43,026 nucleotides of DNA from Clostridia bacterium (GTDB taxonomy: Bacteria > Bacillota > Clostridia > Peptostreptococcales > Caminicellaceae). Location of the stretch: contig JAKSBP010000213.1 in the NCBI GenBank assembly GCA_022361035.1, positions 1 through 43,026 on the forward strand. Direction: 5' to 3'. The position numbers and the translations under genes are program-made. The notes beneath the pieces were generated by a model, which saw only the letters and a program-made list of their open reading frames with translations, had not been told where the DNA came from and did no database searches. Shown piece by piece: positions 8,953-17,402 of the stretch. How positions within the stretch are numbered: position 1 is the stretch's first letter; the number at the start of each line of letters is the position of its first letter.

Positions 8953-9717
8953 TTGGCCTACAAAGTGAAGGAAGTGGCAGAAATGGTTGGGATAAGTGTA
9001 AGAACCCTTCATCACTATGACCAAATTGGGCTGCTTAAGCCTGAATCTGTGAGTTTAGCAGGATATAGACTTTACTCCCAGGATAACCTGGAAAGGCTTC
9101 AGCAAATCCTATTTTTTAAGGAGCTTGGCTTTAATCTCAAAGAAATTAAGAAAATTTTAGACAGTCCTAATTTCGATAGAAATCAAGCACTAATGGCCCA
9201 AAGGGAAGTTTTGATAAAGAAAAGAGAAAGGTTAGAAAAGATAATTGATACGGTAGAAAGAACGATTAACTGGATTGAAGGAGGAGTAGCAATGAGTAAA
9301 GAAGAGATGTTTGAAGGCTTTGATATGTCAGAAATAGAGAAGCATAAGGAAAAGTATGGACAGGAGGTAAGGGAGAAATACGATAGAGAAATTGTGGAGG
9401 AATGTGAAAGAAAAACCTCAACCTATACAAAGCATGATTGGGCACTAATAAAAGTACAGATGGGCCAAATATATAAAAATATTATGGAAGCCATGGATAA
9501 TGGCCCAGCAGATAGCCGAGTGCAAAGGGAGATAGGTAGATTTAGACAACTTATTACTGATAACTTCTATGAATGTTCCCTTGAAATATTTAGGGGTCTT
9601 GGTGACCTATATGTAAATGATGGACGATTTACTGAATATTTTGAAGGGTATAAATCGGGTTTAGCTAGGTTTATGAGAGAAGCAATGCATATTTACTGTG
9701 ATAATCTACAAAGTTAA
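8953..9717 (+). CDS. MerR-family regulator, TipA/Mta type
   Basis: The chosen TTG start (8953) lies eight bases after GGGGAGG and gives a 254-residue protein beginning AYKVKEVAEMVG, exactly where MerR proteins start; the longer frame from 8851 would place the promoter inside the gene. Residues 1-70 are the winged-helix domain (VRTLHHYDQIGLL), followed by a coiled-coil helix to about residue 110. The rest is a TipAS-like antibiotic-binding domain (HDWALIK, GRFRQLITDNFY, YFEGYKSGLARF). Length and layout match Bacillus Mta (about 257 residues), an activator of multidrug pumps. The likely targets are its own promoter and perhaps the MFS pump upstream. Repeat element STE copy 3 abuts the stop codon. 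Confidence 0.92.
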   Translation: MAYKVKEVAEMVGISVRTLHHYDQIGLLKPESVSLAGYRLYSQDNLERLQQILFFKELGFNLKEIKKILDSPNFDRNQALMAQREVLIKKRERLEKIIDTVERTINWIEGGVAMSKEEMFEGFDMSEIEKHKEKYGQEVREKYDREIVEECERKTSTYTKHDWALIKVQMGQIYKNIMEAMDNGPADSRVQREIGRFRQLITDNFYECSLEIFRGLGDLYVNDGRFTEYFEGYKSGLARFMREAMHIYCDNLQS

Positions 9718-9846
9718 TCTAAGCTAGATTGTTAACGAAGTTAACAAAACAATAGGCTTTAACAAGCTTCCAGTTTAAAGCGTGCCGAGATACAGCAATT
9801 GAGATTTTAACAGTAATGTAGAAATTGGAAGTTTGTTGATAGCCTG
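9716..9846 (-). repeat. Structured element STE, copy 3 (diverged, inverted)
   Basis: Read on the plus strand: a palindrome AATCTA-AGC-TAGATT (9716-9730), an overlapping hairpin TTGTTAAC-GAA-GTTAACAA (9729-9747), then a long imperfect stem with ends AGGCT (9754-9758) and AGCCT (9841-9845) and an eleven-pair block ACAAGCTTCCA with TGGAAGTTTGT. The order, the ATAGGCTTT junction, the AGTT..A.GCGTGC block and the GTAGAAATT block align with the reverse complement of the copies at 38377 and 40842. The inner part is shorter than in those copies. It is not flanked by a doubled terminator. Confidence 0.65.
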
Positions 9847-9976
9847 GAACTTTGTCCTAAACTTAAAATTGAAGGTTGGATAATGACTACTCTGTTTTTT
9901 TATTACTAAGGAATTTATAGATAAAGCCGATATTTTATAGAAGATAAAAGGGCTTATATTATATTTTGTTAAGTGG

Positions 9977-10019
9977 TATAATCAATATGTCAAATATGAT
10001 ATAAATAATATATGTCAAA
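9977..10019 (+). promoter_or_regulatory. Extended -10 promoter and doubled ATATGTCAAA site
   Basis: TATAAT at 9977-9982 is preceded by TG one base upstream (extended -10), while the -35 (TTATAT, 9954) is weak. Directly behind it the 10-mer ATATGTCAAA occurs twice (9985-9994 and 10010-10019), 25 bases apart, between the likely transcription start and the ATG of the exporter gene. This looks like a paired binding site for a regulator; which one is unknown. Confidence 0.45.
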
Positions 10020-10034
10020 AGTGAGGATGTAGGG

Positions 10035-10808
10035 ATGACAGAAAACAAGAAAAAATCAATCTTAAGAATAGCCCTTTATGCAGGAGAAATAATGCTGAAA
10101 AATGGAGCAGAGACATATAGAACCGAGGATACTATAAATATAATGTGTAGATCAAAGGAATTAAAGCATGTGAATTCCTTTGTAACTCCAACGGGTATAT
10201 TTATCTCTGATGATAGGCTCGATGGAATAAGCTTTATTAAAAGAATAAAAAGTAGAACCATAAACTTAAGTAAAATTTCTGATGTAAATAATTTTGCTAG
10301 AAAGTTTATAAAGGATGACATAAGTGAAATGGATGCTCTGTTGGAACTTAGGAGGATAGATAAAAAAGGAAAATATGAAAAGTATACCAGAACCTTTTTC
10401 ACAGGCCTTGCTTCCGCCTTTTTTTCCCTTTTATTCGGAGCAGGTCTTACTGATTTTATATTGGCGTTTTTAATTTCAATGGTTGCAATAAGGGTAAATT
10501 GGAAAATAGAAAGGCTTAGCAATACGAGCTTTCTTGCAAAGGCCACCAGTGGAGCTTTAATCTCCTTTTTGGCACTCATATCAAAAAGTATTGGTTTTGG
10601 GGAAAGCATTGATATGATTATAGTTGGCTCTATTATGCCCCTTGTACCCGGCGTTGCTTTAACTAACGGACTTAGGGATTTTATATCGGGAGATTTAATA
10701 GCAGGAGCTACCAGAGTAGCTGAAGCAGTTTTAATAGCTATATCAATTGCCGTTGGAGTAGGTACTATCCTTAAACTGTGGGTACATTTGTTTGGAGGTG
10801 TATTCTAG
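10035..10808 (+). CDS. Threonine/serine exporter, large subunit (ThrE N-terminal type)
   Basis: A 257-residue protein of the DUF1212/ThrE family. The soluble N-terminal half carries the family signature GAETYRTEDTI (residues 20-30) and TPTGIF; the C-terminal half (from about residue 118) has four or five membrane helices with MPLVPGVALTNGLRD, a conserved ThrE loop. In Corynebacterium ThrE is one protein exporting threonine and serine by proton antiport; in Firmicutes it is usually split into two genes, as here. The next gene supplies the second half and overlaps this stop codon by one base, so the two are translationally coupled. Substrate is inferred from the family only. Confidence 0.9.
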   Translation: MTENKKKSILRIALYAGEIMLKNGAETYRTEDTINIMCRSKELKHVNSFVTPTGIFISDDRLDGISFIKRIKSRTINLSKISDVNNFARKFIKDDISEMDALLELRRIDKKGKYEKYTRTFFTGLASAFFSLLFGAGLTDFILAFLISMVAIRVNWKIERLSNTSFLAKATSGALISFLALISKSIGFGESIDMIIVGSIMPLVPGVALTNGLRDFISGDLIAGATRVAEAVLIAISIAVGVGTILKLWVHLFGGVF

Positions 10809-11275
10809 TGCCATATTATAAACACTTTATTTTTGCCCTTATTTCTACAGTAGGTTTTTCTATTTTATTTAATGTGCCTAAGAGGTCTATATTCTATGCA
10901 GGCTTAACCGGTGGCATTGGTTGGACAGTATATATGTATATTAAGGCCCTAACCCTATCCTCGTCTTTTTCAATTTTCCTTGCCTCTATTATTGTTGGAG
11001 TCTTGGGAGAGATATTTGCTAGGATAGATAAAAAGCCCGTTACTACCTTTGTTATTCCAGGTATTGTCCCCTTGGTTCCAGGGTATACCATGTATCTTTC
11101 TATGGTGAACCTTATAAATCAAGAGTTTTACACAGCAGTAAAACTGGGAACAGAAGCTGTATTTACAAGTGGAGCTATATCGGTGGGAATAATTATTGTG
11201 ACGTCCGTTGCTAAGATAATAAAAATAAAAAAAGACCCTAATATAAAAGCAAAGGAACTATCTCAAGAATCTTAG
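10808..11275 (+). CDS. Threonine/serine exporter, small subunit (ThrE C-terminal type)
   Basis: 155 residues from a GTG that shares its first base with the TAG of the previous gene (TAGTG) and sits seven bases after GGAGGTG; a longer frame from 10778 lacks such a site. Four to five membrane helices are visible, with the VIPGIVPLVPGYTMYLSM loop that mirrors MPLVPG in the partner. This is the ThrE_2 (DUF3815) module, which pairs with the DUF1212 subunit in the membrane. The basic tail (KIKIKKDPNIKAK) should face the cytoplasm. It is convergent with the ABC-F gene, with a long hairpin repeat between them. Confidence 0.9.
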   Translation: MPYYKHFIFALISTVGFSILFNVPKRSIFYAGLTGGIGWTVYMYIKALTLSSSFSIFLASIIVGVLGEIFARIDKKPVTTFVIPGIVPLVPGYTMYLSMVNLINQEFYTAVKLGTEAVFTSGAISVGIIIVTSVAKIIKIKKDPNIKAKELSQES

Positions 11276-11311
11276 GCTTAGAACTTATATTTTGGATTAA
11301 TTTTAAAGTAA

Positions 11312-11442
11312 GCACTATCAAAATTTTAGACATTTCCTTTTGCAATCTAATATTTTTAAAGAAAAAATGTAGGAGCTTTAATTGTTTTCTTTAAAAAATT
11401 TATTAATGCTTAAAAGGGATTATCTTTAAATTTTGATAGTGC
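11312..11442. repeat. 131-bp MITE-like long hairpin
   Basis: Perfect 15-bp terminal inverted repeats (GCACTATCAAAATTT, 11312-11326, and its complement, 11428-11442). The arms keep pairing inward: CCTTTT with AAAAGG and a perfect 13-bp block TTTTTAAAGAAAA with its complement. No target duplication is obvious. It lies between two convergent genes, so it could also serve as a two-way terminator. Confidence 0.75.
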
Positions 11443-11499
11443 AGCTATTGTTTTATAACTAAATCATAGGTAAATTTTACCTGTAAAGCATATTCCTTT

Positions 11500-13056
11500 C
11501 TATACTGTCTTTGTCGTCCATGACTCCAAGTTCCAGATATCTGTTGCCACATCCCTATAGAACTCTGGCTCATGGCATATTAAAAGAATACTTCCACTAT
11601 AGTCCTTGAGGGCACCCTTAAGTTCTTCCTTTGCCTCTACATCTAGATGATTCGTTGGCTCGTCCAAAATAAGCAAATTGGTTTCCCTGTTGATGAGTTT
11701 ACATAAACGAACCTTAGCTTGTTCACCACCGCTTAGTACAAGCACTTTACTTTCTATATGCTTTGTTGTTAGGCCGCATTTTGCTAGGGCTGCTCGAACT
11801 TCGTATTGGGTGTAGGAGGGAAACTCCTGCCATACTTCCTCAATGCAAGTATTATAGTTGGATTCCTTGATTTCCTGTTCAAAATAACCTATATGGAGGT
11901 AGTCACCAAGTTCGACTTCCCCTGAAACAGCCTTGATTTCTCCTAAAATACTTCTAAGGAGAGTTGTTTTTCCAATTCCATTAGCCCCTATAAGGGCGAT
12001 TTTTTGACCTCGTTCCATTCGTAGGTTTAAGGGTTTGGAAAGGGGCTCATCATAGCCTATAATCAAACCTTTTGCTTCAAAAATCAGCTTCCCTGAAGTT
12101 CTAGATTTCTTAAAGTTAAATTCAGGCTTCGGTTTTTCTCTAGCAAGCTCGATTCTCTCCATCTTATCAAGCTTTTTTTGTCTTGACATTGCCATGTTCC
12201 TAGTGGCGACCCTTGCCTTATTTCTGGCAACAAAATTCTCAAGTTCAGCAATTTCCTGCTGCTGCCTTTTATATGCCGATTCTATTTGTCGCTTCTTAGC
12301 TTCATAGATGCTCATGAAATTATCGTAATCACCCACATATCGGTTAAGCTCCTGATTTTCCATATGATATATAAGGTTTATGACACTATTGAGAAATGGA
12401 ATGTCATGGGAAATGAGAATAAAGGCATTTTCATATTCTTTAAGGTACCTTTTCAGCCACTCAATATGTTCCTCGTCCAGATAATTTGTGGGCTCATCTA
12501 GGAGGAGAATATCAGGCTTTTCAAGTAGTAGCTTTGCAAGTAAAACCTTTGTCCGTTGTCCTCCACTTAGATCGTGGACATCTTTGTCTAGACCTATATC
12601 TTTTATTCCTAAGCCTCGGCTAATTTCTTCGATTTTGGAATCAATTATATAGAAATCATTATTTGTTAAAACATCCTGAATTGTACCCATCTCTTCAAGC
12701 ATTTCTTCAAGCTCATCGGGGGATGCATTGGCCATACCGTCGCATATTTCATTCATTTTTGTCTCAAGATTGAAAAGATATTTAAATGCACCTTTCAATA
12801 CATCATAGATAGTCATTCCCCTTTCAAGGACAATATGTTGATCTAGATAGCCAACCCTAACTCCCTTTGACCATTCAATTTTTCCTTCATCGGGTTCCAG
12901 TTTCCTTGTAATTATATTCATAAAAGTAGACTTGCCTTCACCATTGGCTCCAATGAGGCCAATATGCTCACCCTTTAGAAGTCTAAAGGAGACATCGTTG
13001 AAAATTGCTCGGTCTCCAAACCCATGACTTAAATTCTTTACAGTTAATATACTCAT
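11500..13056 (-). CDS. ABC-F family ATPase (YbiT/YkpA-like translation factor)
   Basis: 518 residues with two ATP-binding cassettes and no membrane segments. Cassette 1 has Walker A GANGEGKST, signature LSGGQ and Walker B LLLDEPTNYLD; cassette 2 has GANGIGKTT, LSGGEQ and LILDEPTNHLD. The linker between them (about residues 240-320) is the long basic coiled-coil that reaches the tRNA and peptidyl-transferase centre in ABC-F proteins. These factors act on stalled or drug-bound ribosomes. The overall length and sequence most resemble the YbiT/YkpA branch, which is housekeeping, but a resistance role cannot be excluded. It has its own promoter and a leader of about 90 bases. Confidence 0.92.
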   Translation of the reverse strand: MSILTVKNLSHGFGDRAIFNDVSFRLLKGEHIGLIGANGEGKSTFMNIITRKLEPDEGKIEWSKGVRVGYLDQHIVLERGMTIYDVLKGAFKYLFNLETKMNEICDGMANASPDELEEMLEEMGTIQDVLTNNDFYIIDSKIEEISRGLGIKDIGLDKDVHDLSGGQRTKVLLAKLLLEKPDILLLDEPTNYLDEEHIEWLKRYLKEYENAFILISHDIPFLNSVINLIYHMENQELNRYVGDYDNFMSIYEAKKRQIESAYKRQQQEIAELENFVARNKARVATRNMAMSRQKKLDKMERIELAREKPKPEFNFKKSRTSGKLIFEAKGLIIGYDEPLSKPLNLRMERGQKIALIGANGIGKTTLLRSILGEIKAVSGEVELGDYLHIGYFEQEIKESNYNTCIEEVWQEFPSYTQYEVRAALAKCGLTTKHIESKVLVLSGGEQAKVRLCKLINRETNLLILDEPTNHLDVEAKEELKGALKDYSGSILLICHEPEFYRDVATDIWNLESWTTKTV

Positions 13057-13154
13057 CTTATGCTTCCTTTCTAAATAATCCTCAATTAATCATATATAAA
13101 AGCTAGCTGTAGAGCCTTAAGTCTACAAGAAAGATATGAAGGCCTACATAATAT

Positions 13155-13183
13155 ATTATATATTGACTCTATGAGGATTTCAA
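13155..13183 (-). promoter_or_regulatory. Promoter of the ABC-F gene
   Basis: On the minus strand TTGAAA (13183-13178) and TATAAT (13160-13155) are 17 bp apart. The leader behind it holds a six-pair hairpin (TGTAGA with TCTACA, near 13110-13130). ABC-F genes are often controlled by leader attenuation, but no clear leader peptide plus terminator was seen here. Confidence 0.6.
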
Positions 13184-13327
13184 AGTTAAATTAGCCCCCT
13201 TAGCTACAATATAAAAAAATATATTTTTGAGACAATGAAAAATTAAGGAAAACAAAGAATATGAAAGGAAAAATAGGAATAATTATAAAATAACAAGTCC
13301 TATAGTTTCAAGAATGTTAAAAAGAAA

Positions 13328-13356
13328 TTGACATTTTACTAAAAATTTACTAAAAT
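13328..13356 (+). promoter_or_regulatory. Promoter of the mgl operon
   Basis: TTGACA (13328-13333) and TAAAAT (13351-13356) with a 17-bp spacer, about 65 bases ahead of the mglB start. Confidence 0.85.
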
Positions 13357-13369
13357 TATATTGTAGCAG

Positions 13370-13381
13370 GAAATCGATTTC
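13370..13381 (+). promoter_or_regulatory. LacI-type operator at the mgl promoter
   Basis: GAAATCGATTTC is a perfect 12-bp palindrome with the central CG typical of LacI/GalR operators. It lies about 14 bases behind the -10 box, where a bound repressor would block transcription. The LacI-type gene at the end of the same cluster (17403) is the obvious candidate regulator. Confidence 0.7.
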
Positions 13382-13421
13382 TAAAAAATATGGACTAATT
13401 TAAAGGGGAGGATTATTTATT

Positions 13422-14462
13422 ATGAAAAAATTATCATTATTATTAGTTGGATTTTTACTAATTTTTACTTTAGCAGCATGCACTGCAGAGGAAGAAGCCG
13501 TTGGTGAAAATGGTGAAGAAATTCCCAAAATCGGTGTAACAGTTTATAAATTTGATGACAACTTTATGTCATTTGTACGCCGTGCGATTGAAAAGCATGG
13601 TGAAGGTAAGGCAGACTTAATTCTAAATGATTCCCAAAATGACCAAGCTAAACAAAATGAACAGGTTGAGATGATGATTTCTAAAGGTGTGAAGTCCTTA
13701 GCCATCAATTTAGTTGACCCACAAGCAGCAGCTACAATCATATCTAAGGCAAAGGAGGCAGATTTACCAATTGTGTTCTTTAACAAAGAGCCAAGTAGTG
13801 AGGATATGTCTTCCTATGAAAAATGCTGGTATGTGGGCACTACATCGGCGGAAGCAGGAATAATCCAAGGAGAATTAGTGACTGATACCTGGAAAGCTAA
13901 TCCTGACTGGGATAGAAATGGTGATGGAAAGCTACAATACGTAATGTTAAAGGGAGAACCTGGTCATCCCGACGCTGAAGCTCGTACCAAATATGTTATA
14001 GAGACTATTATTGAAAAAGGAATAGAAGTTGAAGAGTTAGAACTTCAAACAGGTATGTGGGACAGTGCTAAGGGCAAGGAACTAATGGATGCATGGTTAG
14101 CCAAGCATGGAGATAAAATTGAATATATAATCTCTAACAACGATGCAATGGCCCTTGGTGCAATCAACTCATTAAAAGCAGAGGGATATTTTAAAGATGA
14201 TAAATTTATGCCTGTAGTTGGTGTGGATGCAATTCCCGATGCACTTACACAAATAGAAGAAGGAGTTTTAGTTGGCAGTGTACTTAATGATGCAAGGAAT
14301 CAAGGTAAAGGTGCTCTAGACCTGGCTTTAAATGCAGCTAATGGTAAAGATATATTAGAGGGAACAGAATGGAAACTTGACGATAAAAAGGCCGTTCGTG
14401 TACCCTACGTGGCAATTACAATAGACAATATTCAAGAGGCAAAGGATTGTTATGCACAATAA
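13422..14462 (+). CDS. mglB: Galactose/glucose-binding lipoprotein MglB
   Basis: A 346-residue substrate-binding protein of the sugar ABC importer. Residues 1-19 are a lipoprotein signal peptide with LAAC lipobox, so Cys20 would be lipidated and the protein tethered outside the membrane. The calcium-binding loop DRNGDGKLQ, the following KGEPGHPDAEART, the NNDAMALGA block and VGVDAIPDAL closely match enteric MglB, which binds D-galactose and D-glucose. It heads mglB-mglA-mglC; two hairpins behind its stop codon probably stabilise or partially terminate its message, the usual way to make more binding protein than permease. The ATG follows GGGGAGG. Confidence 0.94.
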   Translation: MKKLSLLLVGFLLIFTLAACTAEEEAVGENGEEIPKIGVTVYKFDDNFMSFVRRAIEKHGEGKADLILNDSQNDQAKQNEQVEMMISKGVKSLAINLVDPQAAATIISKAKEADLPIVFFNKEPSSEDMSSYEKCWYVGTTSAEAGIIQGELVTDTWKANPDWDRNGDGKLQYVMLKGEPGHPDAEARTKYVIETIIEKGIEVEELELQTGMWDSAKGKELMDAWLAKHGDKIEYIISNNDAMALGAINSLKAEGYFKDDKFMPVVGVDAIPDALTQIEEGVLVGSVLNDARNQGKGALDLALNAANGKDILEGTEWKLDDKKAVRVPYVAITIDNIQEAKDCYAQ

Positions 14463-14472
14463 AGGTATCTAT

Positions 14473-14499
14473 AGTAGGAGTCTTAAAAAGAGTCCTACT
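14473..14499 (+). terminator. First mglB-mglA intercistronic hairpin
   Basis: AGTAGGA (14473-14479) pairs with TCCTACT (14493-14499), extended by a few weaker pairs. There is no T-run, so it is more likely an RNA-stabilising or attenuating hairpin than a full terminator. Confidence 0.5.
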
Positions 14500-14529
14500 T
14501 AGGGGTATTGATAAAAAATTTTAACAAAG

Positions 14530-14565
14530 GAGATGCATGTTGCATTCTAAATGTATATGCATCTC
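14530..14565 (+). terminator. Second mglB-mglA intercistronic hairpin
   Basis: GAGATGCAT (14530-14538) pairs perfectly with ATGCATCTC (14557-14565), and the stem continues inward with GCATT against AATGT. An apparent early start for mglA (TTG 14537) lies inside this stem and was rejected for that reason. Confidence 0.6.
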
Positions 14566-14659
14566 TATTAATATTAAAAGTTCAAATATTATTTTAGACT
14601 ATAGAATCTCCTTAAGTAAAACTCTAAGGGCATATAAAAATAAGAAAGAAGGCTTGTTT

Positions 14660-16183
14660 ATGGCGAGTATTGGAATAAATGATATAAGAAGCAAATATTT
14701 ATTAGAAATGCTAGACATATCTAAGGAATTTCCTGGGGTCAAGGCATTAGACAAAGTAAATTTAAAGGTTCGCAGGGGAAGTGTTCACGCTTTAATGGGA
14801 GAAAATGGTGCCGGTAAATCAACCCTAATGAAATGCCTATTTGGTATTTACCATAAGGATGAAGGTAAAATTATCCTAGAGGGTAAAGAAGTAAATTTTG
14901 AATCATCGAGACAAGCTTTAGACAGTGGGGTTTCAATGGTGCATCAGGAATTGAACCAAGTTCAGACAACAAGGATAATGGATAATATTTGGCTAGGACG
15001 TTTTCCTAAAAGAGGACCTTTTATAGATGAGGAAAAGATGTATAATGATACATTGAAGATTTTTAAAGAGCTAGATATTTCCTTAGACCCGAGAAAAAAG
15101 GTTGGGGATTTACCCGTATCAGAAAGCCAAATGGTGGAAATCTCTAAGGCAGTTTCCTATAACTCTAAGATAATCGTAATGGATGAACCCACATCATCCT
15201 TGACGGAAAAAGAAGTTAGTCATCTATTTAAAATTATAAGGGAGCTTAAAAGCAGAGGGGTAGGAATAATATACATTTCTCATAAAATGGAAGAAATTTC
15301 AAACATTGCTGATGAAGTTACAGTAATGCGTGATGGTAAGTGGATAGCGACTAGAGCTATACGTCATATAACTACCGATGAAATTATAAACTTAATGGTA
15401 GGACGAGATTTAACCCATCGTTTTCCTCCAAAGACAAATGTTCCTGGTAAAGTAATGCTAGAAGTAAACAATTTAACGGCAACCTATCAACCTTCGATTA
15501 AGGATGTTTCCTTTCAGCTGAGAAAGGGTGAGATACTAGGGGTAGCAGGATTAGTGGGAGCAAAGAGAACAGAACTTATCGAGTCCATTTTTGGTGCAAG
15601 GCATATAAGTTCTGGAAGTATATATTTAAATGGAGAAAAGATCCACAACAAAAATCCCCATGCTGCAATAAAAAATGGATTTGCCCTTGTTACAGAAGAA
15701 CGGCGTGCTACCGGTATTTTTTCTGTCTTAGATGTGGGCTTTAATGCCATAATTGCTAACATAGATAAATATGTTAAAAGAACTGGTTTACTAGATGAAA
15801 AACAGATGGCTGAGGATACCAACTGGGTTATTGAAAGTATGAGGGTAAAGACCCCATCCCACAAGACATCAATCAATTCCCTGTCGGGAGGAAATCAACA
15901 GAAGGTCATTGTTGGACGCTGGTTACTAACTGAACCCGAAGTATTGCTCCTAGATGAACCAACCCGTGGTATTGACGTTGGAGCTAAATATGAAATATAT
16001 CAATTAATGCTGCATCTAGCAAACAGAGGAAAAGGAATCATTATGGTATCTTCTGAAATGCCTGAATTATTGGGCATTGCCGATAGAATATTAGTTATGA
16101 GTAATGGTAGAATAGCAGGGATTGTAGACACTAAAAAAATAAATCAAGAAGAAATCTTAAGATTATCTAGTAAGTACTTATAG
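14660..16183 (+). CDS. mglA: Galactose ABC importer ATPase MglA
   Basis: 507 residues from the ATG at 14660, which has AAGAAGG seven bases upstream; this gives the standard MglA length of about 506. Two nucleotide-binding domains: the first with Walker [10 protein letters not shown], signature LPVSESQ and Walker [12 protein letters not shown]; the second with a degenerate P-loop ([16 protein letters not shown]), signature LSGGNQQK and [13 protein letters not shown]. This asymmetry is characteristic of the monosaccharide (CUT2) class, where one peptide supplies both ATPase domains. It energises uptake through MglC, encoded 17 bases downstream. Confidence 0.95.
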   Translation: MASIGINDIRSKYLLEMLDISKEFPGVKALDKVNLKVRRGSVHALMGENGAGKSTLMKCLFGIYHKDEGKIILEGKEVNFESSRQALDSGVSMVHQELNQVQTTRIMDNIWLGRFPKRGPFIDEEKMYNDTLKIFKELDISLDPRKKVGDLPVSESQMVEISKAVSYNSKIIVMDEPTSSLTEKEVSHLFKIIRELKSRGVGIIYISHKMEEISNIADEVTVMRDGKWIATRAIRHITTDEIINLMVGRDLTHRFPPKTNVPGKVMLEVNNLTATYQPSIKDVSFQLRKGEILGVAGLVGAKRTELIESIFGARHISSGSIYLNGEKIHNKNPHAAIKNGFALVTEERRATGIFSVLDVGFNAIIANIDKYVKRTGLLDEKQMAEDTNWVIESMRVKTPSHKTSINSLSGGNQQKVIVGRWLLTEPEVLLLDEPTRGIDVGAKYEIYQLMLHLANRGKGIIMVSSEMPELLGIADRILVMSNGRIAGIVDTKKINQEEILRLSSKYL

Positions 16184-16200
16184 AGTTAGGAGGAATAGAT

Positions 16201-17259
16201 ATGTATAAATTAAAAGAAGGTATTGATGCAAAGGTAAAAGCTCCTAAGGGTTTAACTAAAAAGGCTGTGTTAGATTGGATGATGAATAATGCAATATTTT
16301 TAGTACTTATTGGTTTACTTATGATTATTATCTCAGTTTCCCCGGATTTTGTATCAATAAGAAATTTTAGGAATATTTTATCTCAAGCATCCACACGTGT
16401 TATTATGGCCCTTGGAGTTGGAGGGATTATTGTTGCTAAGGGAACTGACCTTTCCTTAGGTCGTCAGGTAGGGCTTGCGGCTGTAATATCAGCTTCCCTT
16501 TTACAGTCACCTACCTATGCCTATAAGATGTACCCCGATTTACCCCATTTACCAATTTTTATTCCTATTTTGCTAGTTATGCTTGTAACTGGCTTCTTTA
16601 GCCTGATTAATGGATTTGTAGTCTCTAAATTAAAGGTGGATCCTTTTATAGCCACCCTAGGAATGATGGTTATAGTTTATGGTGTTAATTCAACCTACTT
16701 TGATCGTCCACCCTATGGAGCACAACCAATTGGAGGTCTAGACCCCAATTTTACACATTTTGCCCAGGGTTCCTTCGATATAGCAGGATTTAAAATTCCA
16801 TTTCTTGTAATCTATGCAGCCGCTGTTACCCTGGTGATATGGACATTGTGGAATAAAACGAAATTTGGGAAAAATATTTTTGCCATTGGAGGAAACCAAG
16901 AAGCTGCCGTTGTATCGGGGGTAAATGTTACTAAATACCTATTAATGGTTTACACCCTTGCAGGCTTTCTCTATGGATTGGGGGGAGCGCTAGAAGCAGC
17001 CCGTATAGGAAGTGCTACAAACAATACCGGTAATATGTATGAACTCGATGCAATATCGGCATGTATAGTAGGAGGTTTGTCCTTCTCCGGTGGAATCGGA
17101 AGTGTAGCAGGCATAGTGACCGGTGTATTGATATTTCAAGTTATTGCATATGGTCTATCCTTCATAGGAGTAAATCCCTATTTACAGTTTATTATCAAAG
17201 GCTTAATTATTATTACGGCAGTTGCAATTGATTCAAGAAAATATGTGAAGAGAAAATAG
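16201..17259 (+). CDS. mglC: Galactose ABC importer permease MglC
   Basis: 352 residues with about nine to ten membrane helices, starting at ATG seven bases after TAGGAGG. It carries the CUT2 permease features: GLLMIIISVSPDFVS, GTDLSLG, the VDPFIATLGMMVIVYG block and the cytoplasmic EAAVVSGVNV coupling loop, plus a C-terminal GGLSFSGGIGSVAG helix. Two copies would form the membrane channel served by MglA and fed by MglB. It is the last importer gene; the LacI-type regulator follows after 143 bases. No galactose catabolic genes are in the window. Confidence 0.94.
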   Translation: MYKLKEGIDAKVKAPKGLTKKAVLDWMMNNAIFLVLIGLLMIIISVSPDFVSIRNFRNILSQASTRVIMALGVGGIIVAKGTDLSLGRQVGLAAVISASLLQSPTYAYKMYPDLPHLPIFIPILLVMLVTGFFSLINGFVVSKLKVDPFIATLGMMVIVYGVNSTYFDRPPYGAQPIGGLDPNFTHFAQGSFDIAGFKIPFLVIYAAAVTLVIWTLWNKTKFGKNIFAIGGNQEAAVVSGVNVTKYLLMVYTLAGFLYGLGGALEAARIGSATNNTGNMYELDAISACIVGGLSFSGGIGSVAGIVTGVLIFQVIAYGLSFIGVNPYLQFIIKGLIIITAVAIDSRKYVKRK

Positions 17260-17402
17260 CTTGTTTTAGGTAAAATAGAAAATTAGAGGATTAAATAAAG
17301 AAGAGCTCTAAGGTTATGAATTCTTTAATTTCTTTTATGGCAGAAAGCTAAAGGGGATTAAAGATTAAAAAATGGAGAATGGTCTTTGGAAGGAAGAAGC
17401 TT

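Noticed and set aside
14537..14659. Upstream extension of mglA from TTG
   Set aside because: It begins inside a hairpin, encodes an atypical cysteine-rich leader and makes the protein longer than the family; ATG 14660 has a proper ribosome site.
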